NCBI RefSeq assembly: GCF_039595935.1
Contig: NZ_JBCNKR010000004.1
Span: 1,177,001-1,241,000 of the forward strand
Direction of reading: 5' to 3'
Source of the DNA: Flavobacterium sp.
GTDB lineage: Bacteria; Bacteroidota; Bacteroidia; Flavobacteriales; Flavobacteriaceae
DNA length: 64,000 nt
Under the pieces are notes generated by a model that saw only the letters and a list, made by a program, of their open reading frames with translations, ran no database searches and was not told the origin of the DNA. The translations under genes were made by a program, and so were the position numbers. This document shows, in pieces, positions 51,265 through 60,024 of the stretch (its first letter is position 1; each line of letters opens with the position of its first letter).

Positions 51265-52389
51265 ATGAAACAAAAAATAAACTTATTTATAATATTTTTT
51301 TTGCTTGCATCGAATCTCTTTTCGCAAAATACCTATGTCTTTTTAGGATCGTATAATAGAGATAAAACAGCAGAAGCGATTCAGGTTTTTCAATTGGATA
51401 CTTTAAATGGAAAACTGACAAAAATTACGGCGGTTAAAAACATTGTAAATCCATCTTATTTGACGATTTCTCCTAACGGAAAATATGTTTATGCCTGTAC
51501 AGATACAAAAACGCCAAATGCGGGAAGTATAACGAGTTTTGAATTTAATCCTGAAAACAAAAGCCTGACATTTTTAAACAGTCAGCGAAGCGGCGGCGAA
51601 AATCCGGTTTATGTTACTGTACATAAAAGCGGAAAATGGCTCTCAAATGCAAATTACACAGAAGGAAGTGTTTCAGTTTTTCCGATTTTAGAAAATGGAA
51701 AAATCGATTCAATCGCACAGAATTTTCAATATGCTGACGGAAGCACACATAAGGAAAGACAAACAAGATCTCATGTACACTCTGCTGTATTTTCACCTCA
51801 ATTCGATTATTTATTTTTACCCGATTTAGGAGCCGATAAAATTCGTTGTTATGCTTTTGATGAAAATCTGAAAAAACCTTTGATCGAGACGCAAAATTCG
51901 TTTACAAAAACTGATTTAGAAGCCGGACCGCGGCATTTTACTTTTCACCCAAATCAAAAATTTGGTTATTGCATTGAAGAAATGGCCGGACAAATCAGTG
52001 TTTATAAGTATGAAAAGGGTGTTTTAAATAAAATTCAGCGTATTGCCACACATACTGATAAAATAAAAGACGGATTTGAAAGCTCTGATATTCATATTTC
52101 TCCAGACGGAAAATTTCTGTACGCCACAAACCGCGGCAAAGAAAACAACATTGCCATATTTTTTATAGATGAAAACGGTCTCTTGAAAAACATTGGTTAT
52201 CAATCGACTTTAGGAAAACATCCGCGAGTTTTTACAATCGATGAAAGTGGTAAATTTCTAATTGCATCAAATGTGATTACAGGAAATGTAATTGTTTTTA
52301 GAAGAAATCCTAAAACCGGACTACTTAAAAAAACAGGAAAACAAATAAAAATGGAAAATGTTTCCTGCGTACAGATTAAGAAATACTAA
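51265..52389 (+). CDS. Exported lactonase-family beta-propeller protein (YbhE-like)
   Basis: A 374-residue protein with a signal peptide (1-20, ending FSQN). The rest is a seven-bladed propeller of the 6-phosphogluconolactonase/YbhE type: YVFLGSYNRDKTAEAIQVFQ, VYACTDTKTPNAGSITSFEF, RSHVHSAVFSPQFDYLFLPD, GPRHFTFHPN and HPRVFTIDESGKFLIASN. YbhE hydrolyses 6-phosphogluconolactone in the cytoplasm; an exported copy must act on something else, for instance sugar lactones. The GNAT gene starts 15 bp downstream. Confidence 0.9.
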   Translation: MKQKINLFIIFFLLASNLFSQNTYVFLGSYNRDKTAEAIQVFQLDTLNGKLTKITAVKNIVNPSYLTISPNGKYVYACTDTKTPNAGSITSFEFNPENKSLTFLNSQRSGGENPVYVTVHKSGKWLSNANYTEGSVSVFPILENGKIDSIAQNFQYADGSTHKERQTRSHVHSAVFSPQFDYLFLPDLGADKIRCYAFDENLKKPLIETQNSFTKTDLEAGPRHFTFHPNQKFGYCIEEMAGQISVYKYEKGVLNKIQRIATHTDKIKDGFESSDIHISPDGKFLYATNRGKENNIAIFFIDENGLLKNIGYQSTLGKHPRVFTIDESGKFLIASNVITGNVIVFRRNPKTGLLKKTGKQIKMENVSCVQIKKY

Positions 52390-52404
52390 CAAAAAAACTA
52401 AAAA

Positions 52405-52932
52405 ATGACAACACCATATTTCAATTTACAACCAGATTTTCTGGAAGATGAAATTACAAAATTAGTTCCGTTAAAAGAAAGTGATTTTGAAGAATTGTAT
52501 AAAGTCGCTTCAGATCCTTTAATTTGGGAACAGCACCCAATGAAAGACCGCTATAAAAAAGAAGTATTTCAGTCTTTTTTTGAAGCCGCTATAAATTCGA
52601 AAGGTTCATTTTTAATCTTAGATAAGCAGACAAATGAAATAATGGGCACAACTCGTTATTACGACTATAATCCTGAGAAATCAAGTGTAGCAATTGGATA
52701 TACTTTTATTTCCAGAAAATATTGGGGCGGTCCTTATAATAATTCAACTAAAAAATTATTGATTGACTATGCATTTCAACATGTAGACTCAATACTTTTT
52801 CATATCGGAGCAGAAAATTTCCGTTCACAAAAAGCCGTATCAAAATTAGGCGCAGTAAAAATAAACACTATGGTTGTTAGCAGCAATGGCATAAACATAC
52901 CGCATTTTGAATATTTATTGAGTAAGAAGTAA
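52405..52932 (+). CDS. GNAT-family N-acetyltransferase (RimJ/RimL-like)
   Basis: A 175-residue acetyltransferase. LVPLKESDFEELYKVASDPL and IWEQHPMKDRY are typical of the RimJ/RimL branch, followed by IGYTFISRKYWGGPYNNSTK and HIGAENFRSQKAVSKLGAVK. RimJ/RimL acetylate ribosomal proteins, but most relatives act on small molecules. It probably shares a transcript with the upstream lactonase. Confidence 0.9.
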   Translation: MTTPYFNLQPDFLEDEITKLVPLKESDFEELYKVASDPLIWEQHPMKDRYKKEVFQSFFEAAINSKGSFLILDKQTNEIMGTTRYYDYNPEKSSVAIGYTFISRKYWGGPYNNSTKKLLIDYAFQHVDSILFHIGAENFRSQKAVSKLGAVKINTMVVSSNGINIPHFEYLLSKK

Positions 52933-52994
52933 TTAGTGAAAAGTGATTAGTGAAAAGTAAGATGTAAACAAATTATATTTATCCTCTCAAATTT

Positions 52995-53078
52995 AACTTC
53001 TAACATTTAACTTCTAACATTTAACTTCTAACATTTAACTTCTAACATTTAACTTCTAACATTTAACTTCTCACATTT
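52995..53078 (+). repeat. Six-copy 14-bp tandem repeat
   Basis: AACTTCTAACATTT is repeated six times without gaps (starts 52995, 53009, 53023, 53037, 53051 and 53065). The first five are identical and the last has one change (TCTCAC). It ends 13 bp before the LOG gene start, so it forms that gene's leader. The step is 14 bp. Confidence 0.95.
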
Positions 53079-53091
53079 AACAAAAAAACAA

Positions 53092-53673
53092 ATGAAAAAT
53101 ATCACTGTATTTTGCGGTTCGAGTTTTGGTACCGAAGAAATATATAAAGAACAAGCAGAATTACTGGGAAAAACTCTGGCCAAACAAAATATTGGTTTGG
53201 TTTATGGAGGTGCGAACGTAGGTTTAATGGGAGCCGTCGCCGATGGTGCATTGAGCGAAAACGGAACCGTAATTGGTGTTCTTCCTAATTTTTTAAGATC
53301 AAAAGAAATCGCACATCAGGGCTTAACAGAATTGATTTTGGTAGAAAGTATGCACGAGCGAAAAACCAAAATGAGTGAGTTATGCGATGGCGTTATTGCA
53401 CTTCCGGGTGGTTTTGGAACTCTGGAAGAGCTTTTTGAAATGCTTACCTGGGCTCAACTCGGACTTCATAAAAAACCAATTGCTATTTTAAACATTAGCG
53501 GCTTTTATGATTCGCTTTTAGAATTACTTGAAACAATGACCGAAAAAGGTCTTTTGAAAGAAGTAAACAAAAACATGCTTTTGGTTAGCGATGATATTGA
53601 TGATTTATTAGAACAAATGAAAAATTACGTTGCTCCTACTGTTGGAAAATGGATTGATAAGAAAACCTCTTAA
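53092..53673 (+). CDS. LOG-family Rossmann protein (TIGR00730)
   Basis: A 193-residue protein. CGSSFGTEEIYKEQAELLGK, LVYGGANVGLMGAVADGAL, the catalytic signature MHERKTKMSELCDGVIALPG and GFGTLEELFEMLTWAQLGLH identify the LOG family. These enzymes split cytokinin or purine nucleoside 5'-monophosphates into base and ribose 5-phosphate. The protein is cytoplasmic. A six-copy tandem repeat lies immediately upstream and may influence expression. Confidence 0.95.
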   Translation: MKNITVFCGSSFGTEEIYKEQAELLGKTLAKQNIGLVYGGANVGLMGAVADGALSENGTVIGVLPNFLRSKEIAHQGLTELILVESMHERKTKMSELCDGVIALPGGFGTLEELFEMLTWAQLGLHKKPIAILNISGFYDSLLELLETMTEKGLLKEVNKNMLLVSDDIDDLLEQMKNYVAPTVGKWIDKKTS

Positions 53674-53731
53674 ATTATAATTATATATATTCGCAATCCG
53701 AAAACAAATAAAACCAACCATTAATTCAAAA

Positions 53732-54928
53732 ATGAAAAAACCATTATTGCTACTGCTTTTTATTTTAAGCATGCATTCTTATTCTCAAATAAATTTTGAA
53801 AAAGGCTATTTTATAGACAACAATGATAAAAAAACCGAATGTCTTATTAAAAATTTAGACTGGCGTAATAATCCTAATGAATTTGAATACAAATTAGACC
53901 TAGAAGATCAATCTCAAAAAATCAATATTACACAGTCGAAAGAATTCGGAATTTATAATGTTTCAAAATACGTAAGACAAACTGTAAATATTGACCGTTC
54001 AAGAACAATTTTAAGCGAACTGGATTATGATAAAAGTCCAAAATTCAATGAAGAAAAATTATTTTTGAAAGTTTTAATTGAAGGAAAAGCCAATTTATAT
54101 CAATATGAAAACTCAGATATCAGCCGTTTCTTTTTTAAGACTGACAATACACCTATTACACAATTAATTTGGAAATCTTATAAAATATCAGATACTGAAA
54201 TAGGAGAAAACAACACATTTAGAAATCAAATCTATACAGAATTAAAATGTGAAAGTATTAACATTCAAAGCGTTAAATATCTCAATTATAAAAAGACGGA
54301 TTTATCTAAAATTTTTGCAAAATACAATCAATGTCAAAACTCTGAGTTTACGAATTTTGAAACTACACAAAAGAAAGATTTGTTTAATTTAACTATCAGA
54401 CCTGGTATCAAGTCTTCAACTTATTCTGCTCAAAATGACATTATGAGTTCATACAATACTAATTTTGGAAACAAAATTGGATTTAGACTAGGTGTAGAAG
54501 CTGAGTTTATCATGCCATTTAATAAAAATAAATGGGCAATTATTCTGGAACCAACCTACCAATCTTATAAAGCTGAAAAATTACAGGAAAATATGACGTC
54601 AAAAGTTGATTATAGTTCAATCGAAATACCTATTGGAATCAGGCATTATTTTTTCTTAAATAATAATTCAAAAATATTCATCAACGGTCAATATGCTTTA
54701 GATTTAACTTTAAATAAAGACGCCTCATTTAAAAGTACTAATGGTCCTGTTAACGAATTAAAAATTGAATCTCCCGGAAGTTTTGCTTTTGGTTTGGGTT
54801 ACAATTATCAAAAAAGATACAGTGCAGAAATCAGAATGGGGCTTTCCAGAGATCTTTTGGCTAAATACAGCGCATGGTCATCTGATTATAAAAGTGTTTC
54901 GCTTATTTTCGGATATACTCTATTTTAA
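53732..54928 (+). CDS. Outer-membrane beta-barrel protein of unknown function
   Basis: A 398-residue protein with a signal peptide (1-18, ending SYSQ). Residues about 20-215 are a soluble region beginning INFEKGYFIDNNDKKTECLI. The remainder (about 220-398) alternates polar and hydrophobic residues as in an eight-stranded barrel, ending YKSVSLIFGYTLF with the C-terminal aromatic typical of outer-membrane strands. TATATTCG at 53684-53691 may be a -7 box. The role is unknown. A terminator follows. Confidence 0.8.
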   Translation: MKKPLLLLLFILSMHSYSQINFEKGYFIDNNDKKTECLIKNLDWRNNPNEFEYKLDLEDQSQKINITQSKEFGIYNVSKYVRQTVNIDRSRTILSELDYDKSPKFNEEKLFLKVLIEGKANLYQYENSDISRFFFKTDNTPITQLIWKSYKISDTEIGENNTFRNQIYTELKCESINIQSVKYLNYKKTDLSKIFAKYNQCQNSEFTNFETTQKKDLFNLTIRPGIKSSTYSAQNDIMSSYNTNFGNKIGFRLGVEAEFIMPFNKNKWAIILEPTYQSYKAEKLQENMTSKVDYSSIEIPIGIRHYFFLNNNSKIFINGQYALDLTLNKDASFKSTNGPVNELKIESPGSFAFGLGYNYQKRYSAEIRMGLSRDLLAKYSAWSSDYKSVSLIFGYTLF

Positions 54929-54948
54929 AAAAGAATATTTTATTTCAT

Positions 54949-54982
54949 AAAAGCTTTACAAATTCCTGTAAAGCTTTTTTTA
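54949..54982 (+). terminator. Terminator of the beta-barrel gene
   Basis: AAAAGCTTTACA (54949-54960) pairs perfectly with TGTAAAGCTTTT (54967-54978) around AATTCC, then T run. Confidence 0.92.
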
Positions 54983-55043
54983 TTTCCTAAATTAGGTACT
55001 TCAAAATAATACATTTTAAATAGAACCTCTAACGTCGAAAAAA

Positions 55044-55511
55044 ATGAAAACAGAAAACAACAAATTCGCAAAAGCCGAAATGCTGATTCGGAAACCTGTT
55101 TCAGAAGTTTTTCAGGCTTTTATTGACCCGGAAATTACCCGCAAGTTTTGGTTTACCAAAGGTTCCGGAAAATTAGAAGAAAATCAAAAAACAGAATGGA
55201 CGTGGGAAATGTATGGTTTTTCACTTACTGTCAAAACTTTGGTTTTACAGGAAAATAAGAAAATTGTGATTGAATGGGGAAATCCGGATGAAACTACTTT
55301 AGTAGAATGGATTTTTACTCCGTTGAATGAAAATGAAACTTTTGTAAGCATCACAAATTCAGGCTTAAAAGGCGATACAGATAAAATAATCGATCAGGTT
55401 CGCAATTCAACAGAAGGTTTTACGTTAGTTTTAGCAGGTGCAAAAGCCTATTTAGAGCATAATTTACGATTGAATTTAGTTTTAGACAGATTTCCGAAAG
55501 GATTAGCATAG
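55044..55511 (+). CDS. SRPBCC/AHSA1-type START-like protein
   Basis: A 155-residue helix-grip protein. AEMLIRKPVSEVFQAFIDPE, FWFTKGSGKLEENQKTEWTW and VSITNSGLKGDTDKIIDQVR with the closing FTLVLAGAKAYLEHNL are typical of the AHSA1 group. It is a different branch from the protein at 44751. Function is unknown. It is followed by a repeat and then a DUF1801/2H-phosphoesterase pair. Confidence 0.85.
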   Translation: MKTENNKFAKAEMLIRKPVSEVFQAFIDPEITRKFWFTKGSGKLEENQKTEWTWEMYGFSLTVKTLVLQENKKIVIEWGNPDETTLVEWIFTPLNENETFVSITNSGLKGDTDKIIDQVRNSTEGFTLVLAGAKAYLEHNLRLNLVLDRFPKGLA

Positions 55512-55564
55512 GTTTGGTTTCAGGTTTCAAGTTTTTTTTGTTTCAAGTTAGTCAGAACCTGAAG

Positions 55565-55586
55565 CCTGAAACTTGAAACAAAAAAA
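55565..55586 (+). repeat. 22-bp direct repeat of 51137-51158
   Basis: The sequence starting CCTGAAACTTGAAAC and ending in seven A is identical to 51137-51158. Shorter TTTCAGG/TTTCAAG pieces in inverted orientation lie at 55517-55545. Both copies sit directly upstream of a gene. Confidence 0.7.
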
Positions 55587-55595
55587 TAAAAAGTC

Positions 55596-55964
55596 ATGGA
55601 CACGAAAAAACCCGAAAACATAGACGAATATATTGGTGGATTTCCGAATGAGGTTCAGGAAATATTGGAAAAAGTGAGAATGACGATTCAAAAAGCAGCT
55701 CCTGATGCCAAAGAAAAAATCAGTTATTCGATGCCGGCTTTTGAGCAAAACGGAATCGTGGTTTATTTCGCGGCATTTAAAAATCATATCGGACTTTATG
55801 CGTTGCCAAGCGGTCACGAAGCTTTTGCTTCTGAACTTTCTAAATACAAATCAGGAAAAGGTTCTGTTCAGTTTCCTTTAAAAGAAAAAATGCCTTATGA
55901 TTTAATCACTAAAATTGTGAAATTTAGAGTGAAAGAAAATTTGGAAAAGGCGAAAAAGAAATGA
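55596..55964 (+). CDS. DUF1801 (YdhG-type) protein
   Basis: A 122-residue cytoplasmic protein. EYIGGFPNEVQEILEKVRMT, ISYSMPAFEQNGIVVYFAAF and HIGLYALPSGHEAFASELSK with the closing GSVQFPLKEKMPYDLITKIV are the classic DUF1801/YdhG pattern. Its stop overlaps the start of the 2H phosphoesterase gene by 4 bp (ATGA), so the two are translationally coupled. Function of the family is unknown. Confidence 0.92.
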   Translation: MDTKKPENIDEYIGGFPNEVQEILEKVRMTIQKAAPDAKEKISYSMPAFEQNGIVVYFAAFKNHIGLYALPSGHEAFASELSKYKSGKGSVQFPLKEKMPYDLITKIVKFRVKENLEKAKKK

Positions 55965-56641
55965 ACTTAACCCAACATTACAATCAACTTTACAAAACTT
56001 CTAAAGAAGCTATTCTGAGCGGAAATTATATTTTAGATTCAAAAATAAAAGATGTTTCAGATTCTCGTTTTGGAATTACGCTTCTCCTCCGCCCCAGCGA
56101 AAAAATAAAAGCTAATATTCAGCTCTTTTTAGACAAATTAAAAAAACTTGATTCTAAACAATATTATTATCCTAATGGAGATATACACGTTACGATAATG
56201 TCGATTATTTCGTGTTATGAAGGTTTTAGTTTAGATAAAATTAATATTGAAGATTACATCAAAATCATCGAAAAAAGTCTAGAAAATTTAGGTTCCATTA
56301 CAATTGGATTTAAAGGTGTTACCGCTTCCAATTCGGCTATTATGATTCAGGGATTTCCTTCTGATGAAACTTTAAATAATCTAAGAGACAAACTTAGGGA
56401 GAATTTTAAAAATTCGGCTTTAGAACAAAGTATCGACAGTCGTTATTCTATTTCTACGGCACACTCAACCGTAATGCGTTTTACTGAAAAACTTCAAAAT
56501 CCTGAAAAATTAATAGAAATTACAGAGCAGTTTCGAGATTATAATTTTGGAGAATTTAAAGTTGAAAAATTAGAATTAGTTTTTAATGATTGGTATCAGA
56601 GAGAAGAAAACACAATTCATTTAAAAGATTTTAATTTGTGA
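55961..56641 (+). CDS. 2H-phosphoesterase-like protein
   Basis: A 226-residue cytoplasmic protein. The two H-x-T motifs of the 2H superfamily are visible: DIHVTIMSI (His76, Thr78) and TAHSTVMRF (His168, Thr170), about 90 residues apart as expected. The family includes RNA 2',3'-cyclic phosphodiesterases and RNA ligase T-like proteins, so an RNA or nucleotide cyclic-phosphate substrate is likely. It overlaps the DUF1801 gene by 4 bp, suggesting a joint function. A large inverted repeat follows. Confidence 0.8.
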   Translation: MNLTQHYNQLYKTSKEAILSGNYILDSKIKDVSDSRFGITLLLRPSEKIKANIQLFLDKLKKLDSKQYYYPNGDIHVTIMSIISCYEGFSLDKINIEDYIKIIEKSLENLGSITIGFKGVTASNSAIMIQGFPSDETLNNLRDKLRENFKNSALEQSIDSRYSISTAHSTVMRFTEKLQNPEKLIEITEQFRDYNFGEFKVEKLELVFNDWYQREENTIHLKDFNL

Positions 56642-56652
56642 CGTTTTTTCGT

Positions 56653-56718
56653 CACGAATTACACTAATTTTCACGAATTAAGTTTAAAAAAAATTACTGT
56701 AAATTAGTGTAATTCGTG
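56653..56718. repeat. 18-bp perfect inverted repeat (CACGAATTACAC)
   Basis: CACGAATTACACTAATTT (56653-56670) pairs perfectly with 56701-56718, and a partial third copy (TCACGAATTA) lies in the loop at 56671-56680. It sits between convergent genes and could also serve as a terminator. Confidence 0.8.
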
Positions 56719-56724
56719 TCAAAC

Positions 56725-57087
56725 TTATTTTTTAAAAGTTCCGAAATGCCATAAAACTCCAGACGGGTCGTGCAGAAAACATTCGCTTCCCCAATCTAAA
56801 TGGCGCGTTGGCGTTAATTTTACTCCGTATTTTTCAGTTAAATTTAAGGCTGAGAGTTCCTGATAATAGCGATCTGCATCATCGACTTCCAGAAAAATCA
56901 TGGTATTTTCAATCCAGTTTTTATCATAATAATCTTGTAGATAAAAAGCCATTTCTCCCGATTTAAAAACGGAGAAATTAGATTCTAAAACTACTTCTTC
57001 AAAACCCAGATCACGATAAAAATTTCTTGAGGTTTCGAAATTCTTAGATCCTATAAATGGTCGTATTGATTTTATGTTGTGGTTCAT
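56725..57087 (-). CDS. Glyoxalase/bleomycin-resistance (VOC) protein
   Basis: A 120-residue protein read from the ATG at 57087; an upstream ATG at 57138 would overlap the end of the DUF2625 gene and add an unconserved lead. The VOC fold is shown by SIRPFIGSKNFETSRNFYRD, LGFEEVVLESNFSVF, MIFLEVDDADRYYQEL and the closing FLHDPSGVLWHF. Members bind a metal and act on lactoylglutathione-like, fosfomycin or antibiotic substrates; others only bind drugs. A definite substrate cannot be given. The gap to the upstream gene is 16 bp. Confidence 0.9.
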   Translation of the reverse strand: MNHNIKSIRPFIGSKNFETSRNFYRDLGFEEVVLESNFSVFKSGEMAFYLQDYYDKNWIENTMIFLEVDDADRYYQELSALNLTEKYGVKLTPTRHLDWGSECFLHDPSGVLWHFGTFKK

Positions 57088-57103
57088 TTTATTCTTTTTG
57101 ATA

Positions 57104-57847
57104 TTATTTATCAAATCCAAGCTGTTTACGCAAATCAATATTCAAGCTATATTGTTCCTGAATTGGAATGATTTTGCGTAAACTTTTATTTATGTCACTT
57201 CCTTCTGCAGTCCATAGAAAAGGGTAAAAATTAAAAACTTCATCACCTTTTAATTTCGAAACTTCTTCTCTCCATCCGTTCCATCTGTTTCCTTCATAAA
57301 ACTTATCCAAATCATTATTCAAACAAAAACCTATAAATTCAGAGTAGGTAATATCAAGTGATTCGTATTCGAGATTATCAGGAGAGAAATAATAAATTTT
57401 ACCAACGTCATTACCTAATCCTCCTCCATTCAGCATAAAAAAACCTCCAATTGCATCATCTGCAATTAATAAAAACGAAGGGACTTCTCCAAATTCATTA
57501 AACGACTTTCCTTTATTCCAATCAGGAACAGAACGATTAAATTTAGCATTTCCTGAACCCAGAATGCGAATCCATCCACCATCAATTAAAAGTCCGCCGG
57601 TATTATAAACAACTGCTCCCAAAATCGAACGGGTTGTAACCTGCGTTTTATATAAGGCCTCTTTTGCTTTTGTTGCATCAACAGGTAAAATTTCTACTTT
57701 ATTTTTTGCAGTTTTTATCCAATCTTCCACAATAGGCCAGCCTGGGTCATTTGTATCAATAAGCTCTTTAACTTCTTTCATCTTATTTTGTCCAATCGCT
57801 GCAAAATTTATTAAAATCAATGCCAGTAATAGAAATCTTTTTATCAT
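57104..57847 (-). CDS. DUF2625 family protein, exported
   Basis: A 247-residue protein with a signal peptide (1-19, ending AIGQ). The rest matches DUF2625: VKELIDTNDPGWPIVEDWIK, TTRSILGAVVYNTGGLLIDG, GWIRILGSGNAKFNRSVPDW and FFMLNGGGLGNDVGKIYYFS. The family has no known function. The exported form is unusual because most relatives I recall are cytoplasmic. It shares a direction and a short gap with the VOC gene and may be read from the antiporter promoter as well. Confidence 0.85.
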   Translation of the reverse strand: MIKRFLLLALILINFAAIGQNKMKEVKELIDTNDPGWPIVEDWIKTAKNKVEILPVDATKAKEALYKTQVTTRSILGAVVYNTGGLLIDGGWIRILGSGNAKFNRSVPDWNKGKSFNEFGEVPSFLLIADDAIGGFFMLNGGGLGNDVGKIYYFSPDNLEYESLDITYSEFIGFCLNNDLDKFYEGNRWNGWREEVSKLKGDEVFNFYPFLWTAEGSDINKSLRKIIPIQEQYSLNIDLRKQLGFDK

Positions 57848-57876
57848 TTAATTTAATGTAAATCTTTATCACTTAA

Positions 57877-60024
57877 TTACCCCTTCTTCAAAATACTACC
57901 TAAACCACGACCAATCTGTTCAATTGCTTCGATACTTTTTGTTAATGGTGTAGCGGTAAAATCTTCGTAAGCATCCATAGCGCTTTCTTTTCGGTCATCT
58001 TGCGGATAAACTAGTATGATGTTATTATCGCTGTAGAATTTTTCGAATTTTTGAGGCAGTCTGTCAAAAATAGAATGATAAGAAACGGAACCTTTTCTCG
58101 ATAAATTGAAAACGATTAAATCTGTTGGTTTAATTTCATCTGAAATTGCTTCAAAATCATCCCATTCTGTTACGCTTTTAAAACCTAATTTAGCATTCAA
58201 TCGCAGGTCATTAGCGATCTGCTGAATGGTTTGATGCGTTTTATATTCGGCATAAATTACAATCGGAATGCTTAATTCCTGTGATAACCTGCAGATTTTT
58301 TGCAATAAAAGCTGAAATCCTACACCTCTTTCAGAAAATGGCGGGCAAATAAATACCAGCCTTTTTTCTTCAATAAAATTTCGCTGAAATCGGCAGATAA
58401 ATAAACTTTTATCAACATTATTGATAATCGAATCTACATTTTCTCCAAAAATTTTATCTAAGAAACCTGTTTTTTTCGGCCAGCCGATAATAACGATATC
58501 AGACATAATTTCCTTAGAAGTTCTGGCAATTCCGCTCGCTGGATTATGGTCGATTCTGGCAATTGTATTTATTTTTACTTCTGAAGCCGATCCCTGAATG
58601 ACAAATTTATCGACTGCTTTTTTATATTTCAGAATATTTTTCTCAGCCTGATCGTTATTAGGAACTATCGTTAAAAGTGTTACCGGATTTGACGATTTTT
58701 TATCTTTTATTAAAAGAGCAAAATCTAATAAACTGGCTGTCGCCGAAGTTTTTGCCAGCGGAATTAAAATATGTTCGTCTAAAATTTGATCATTTCCTTC
58801 TTTTTCATGCGAAATCTCTTCTTCGCAAATTGCAATTTTTTTAGCTGCTTTTTCTGTTGCAAAAGAGGCCACAATACACGTTATCAGAATTAAAATAATG
58901 GTTCCGTTTAAAATATTTTCATCCAGAATCTTGGCTTTAAAACCTACTAAAATCACAGCCAGAGTTGCGGCGGCATGCGCACTGCTTAATCCAAAAATAA
59001 GCTGTCTTTCTGTTTTGGTATATTTAAACACAATTTGAGCAAAAAAGGCCGCAATCCATTTTCCAAAAATAGCCACAACACTCAAAGTTCCCGCTACAAT
59101 TAAAGCCGTTGGTCCACTTAAAATAACGCTAATGTCAACCAGCATTCCTACTGATATCAGGAAAAACGGAATAAATAATGAATTCCCTATAAACTCAATT
59201 CTGTTCATTAAAGCCGATGAATGCGGAATTAAAGGGTTTAAAGCCAAACCGGCAACGAAAGCGCCAATAATAGGTTCTACTCCTGCTACTTCTGCCAAAA
59301 ATGCGGCAAAGAAAACGACAGATAATACAAAAATATAATGGGCGTGTTTTTCACTTTCTAACTTCTTAAAAAACCATTTGGCGATTCTCGGAATCAGTAA
59401 AAACATTATGGCTGAGAAAATGGCCAGCGAAACTCCTAACTTAATCCAGAAAGCCTGATTTAAATTTCCCTGACTGCTTCCCATAATTACGGCCAGAATA
59501 ATCAAAACGGCTGTATCGGTTAAAATTGTCCCTCCAACAGTTATAGCAACTGCCTGATTTTTTGCAATTCCGAGTTTGCTCACAATCGGATAAGCGACCA
59601 GAGTGTGCGTTGCAAACATACTTGCTGTTAAAAAACTGGCGTTAAAATCATATTTCAGCAAATAAAAACAAACCGGAAAACCAATGGAAAGCGGGAAAAT
59701 AAACGTGAAAAAACCAAATAATAAACTCTTGTTTCTGTTGGCTTTAAACTCGTTCATATCTAATTCTAGTCCGGCAATAAACATAATATACAGCAGACCA
59801 ATCGTTGAAAATAAATCTACGGCAGAGTTTTTCGCCAGAATATTTAATCCGTGCGGACCAATAATAACTCCTGAAATAATTAATCCGATAATTCCCGGAA
59901 TATTTATTTTTTTAAGTAAAATCGGCGACAGCAGGATAATGAAAAGTATAAGCGAAAAAATCAATACCGGATTGCTGAGAGGTAATTCAAATTCGTGTAA
60001 AAAATGCTTGAAAAATTCTATCAT
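57877..60024 (-). CDS. CPA2-type cation:proton antiporter with C-terminal UspA-like region
   Basis: A 715-residue inner-membrane protein. About 12 helices (residues 15-405) show the CPA2 signatures GIIGLIISGVIIGPHGLNIL and AEVAGVEPIIGAFVAGLALN, with the ND-type or similar ion motif in the middle helices. Unlike KefB/KefC there is no TrkA-N domain; instead residues about 415-715 form two universal-stress-like halves (IVIIGWPKKTGFLDKIFGE). It exchanges Na+ or K+ for H+. The soluble tail could sense nucleotides. It is probably the first gene of the unit with DUF2625 and the VOC gene. Confidence 0.9.
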   Translation of the reverse strand: MIEFFKHFLHEFELPLSNPVLIFSLILFIILLSPILLKKINIPGIIGLIISGVIIGPHGLNILAKNSAVDLFSTIGLLYIMFIAGLELDMNEFKANRNKSLLFGFFTFIFPLSIGFPVCFYLLKYDFNASFLTASMFATHTLVAYPIVSKLGIAKNQAVAITVGGTILTDTAVLIILAVIMGSSQGNLNQAFWIKLGVSLAIFSAIMFLLIPRIAKWFFKKLESEKHAHYIFVLSVVFFAAFLAEVAGVEPIIGAFVAGLALNPLIPHSSALMNRIEFIGNSLFIPFFLISVGMLVDISVILSGPTALIVAGTLSVVAIFGKWIAAFFAQIVFKYTKTERQLIFGLSSAHAAATLAVILVGFKAKILDENILNGTIILILITCIVASFATEKAAKKIAICEEEISHEKEGNDQILDEHILIPLAKTSATASLLDFALLIKDKKSSNPVTLLTIVPNNDQAEKNILKYKKAVDKFVIQGSASEVKINTIARIDHNPASGIARTSKEIMSDIVIIGWPKKTGFLDKIFGENVDSIINNVDKSLFICRFQRNFIEEKRLVFICPPFSERGVGFQLLLQKICRLSQELSIPIVIYAEYKTHQTIQQIANDLRLNAKLGFKSVTEWDDFEAISDEIKPTDLIVFNLSRKGSVSYHSIFDRLPQKFEKFYSDNNIILVYPQDDRKESAMDAYEDFTATPLTKSIEAIEQIGRGLGSILKKG

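Noticed and set aside
52995..53078. CRISPR or attachment site
   Set aside because: Copies are directly adjacent without spacers; it is a simple tandem repeat.
57088..57138. Upstream ATG for the VOC gene
   Set aside because: It overlaps the DUF2625 gene and adds 17 unconserved residues before the domain.
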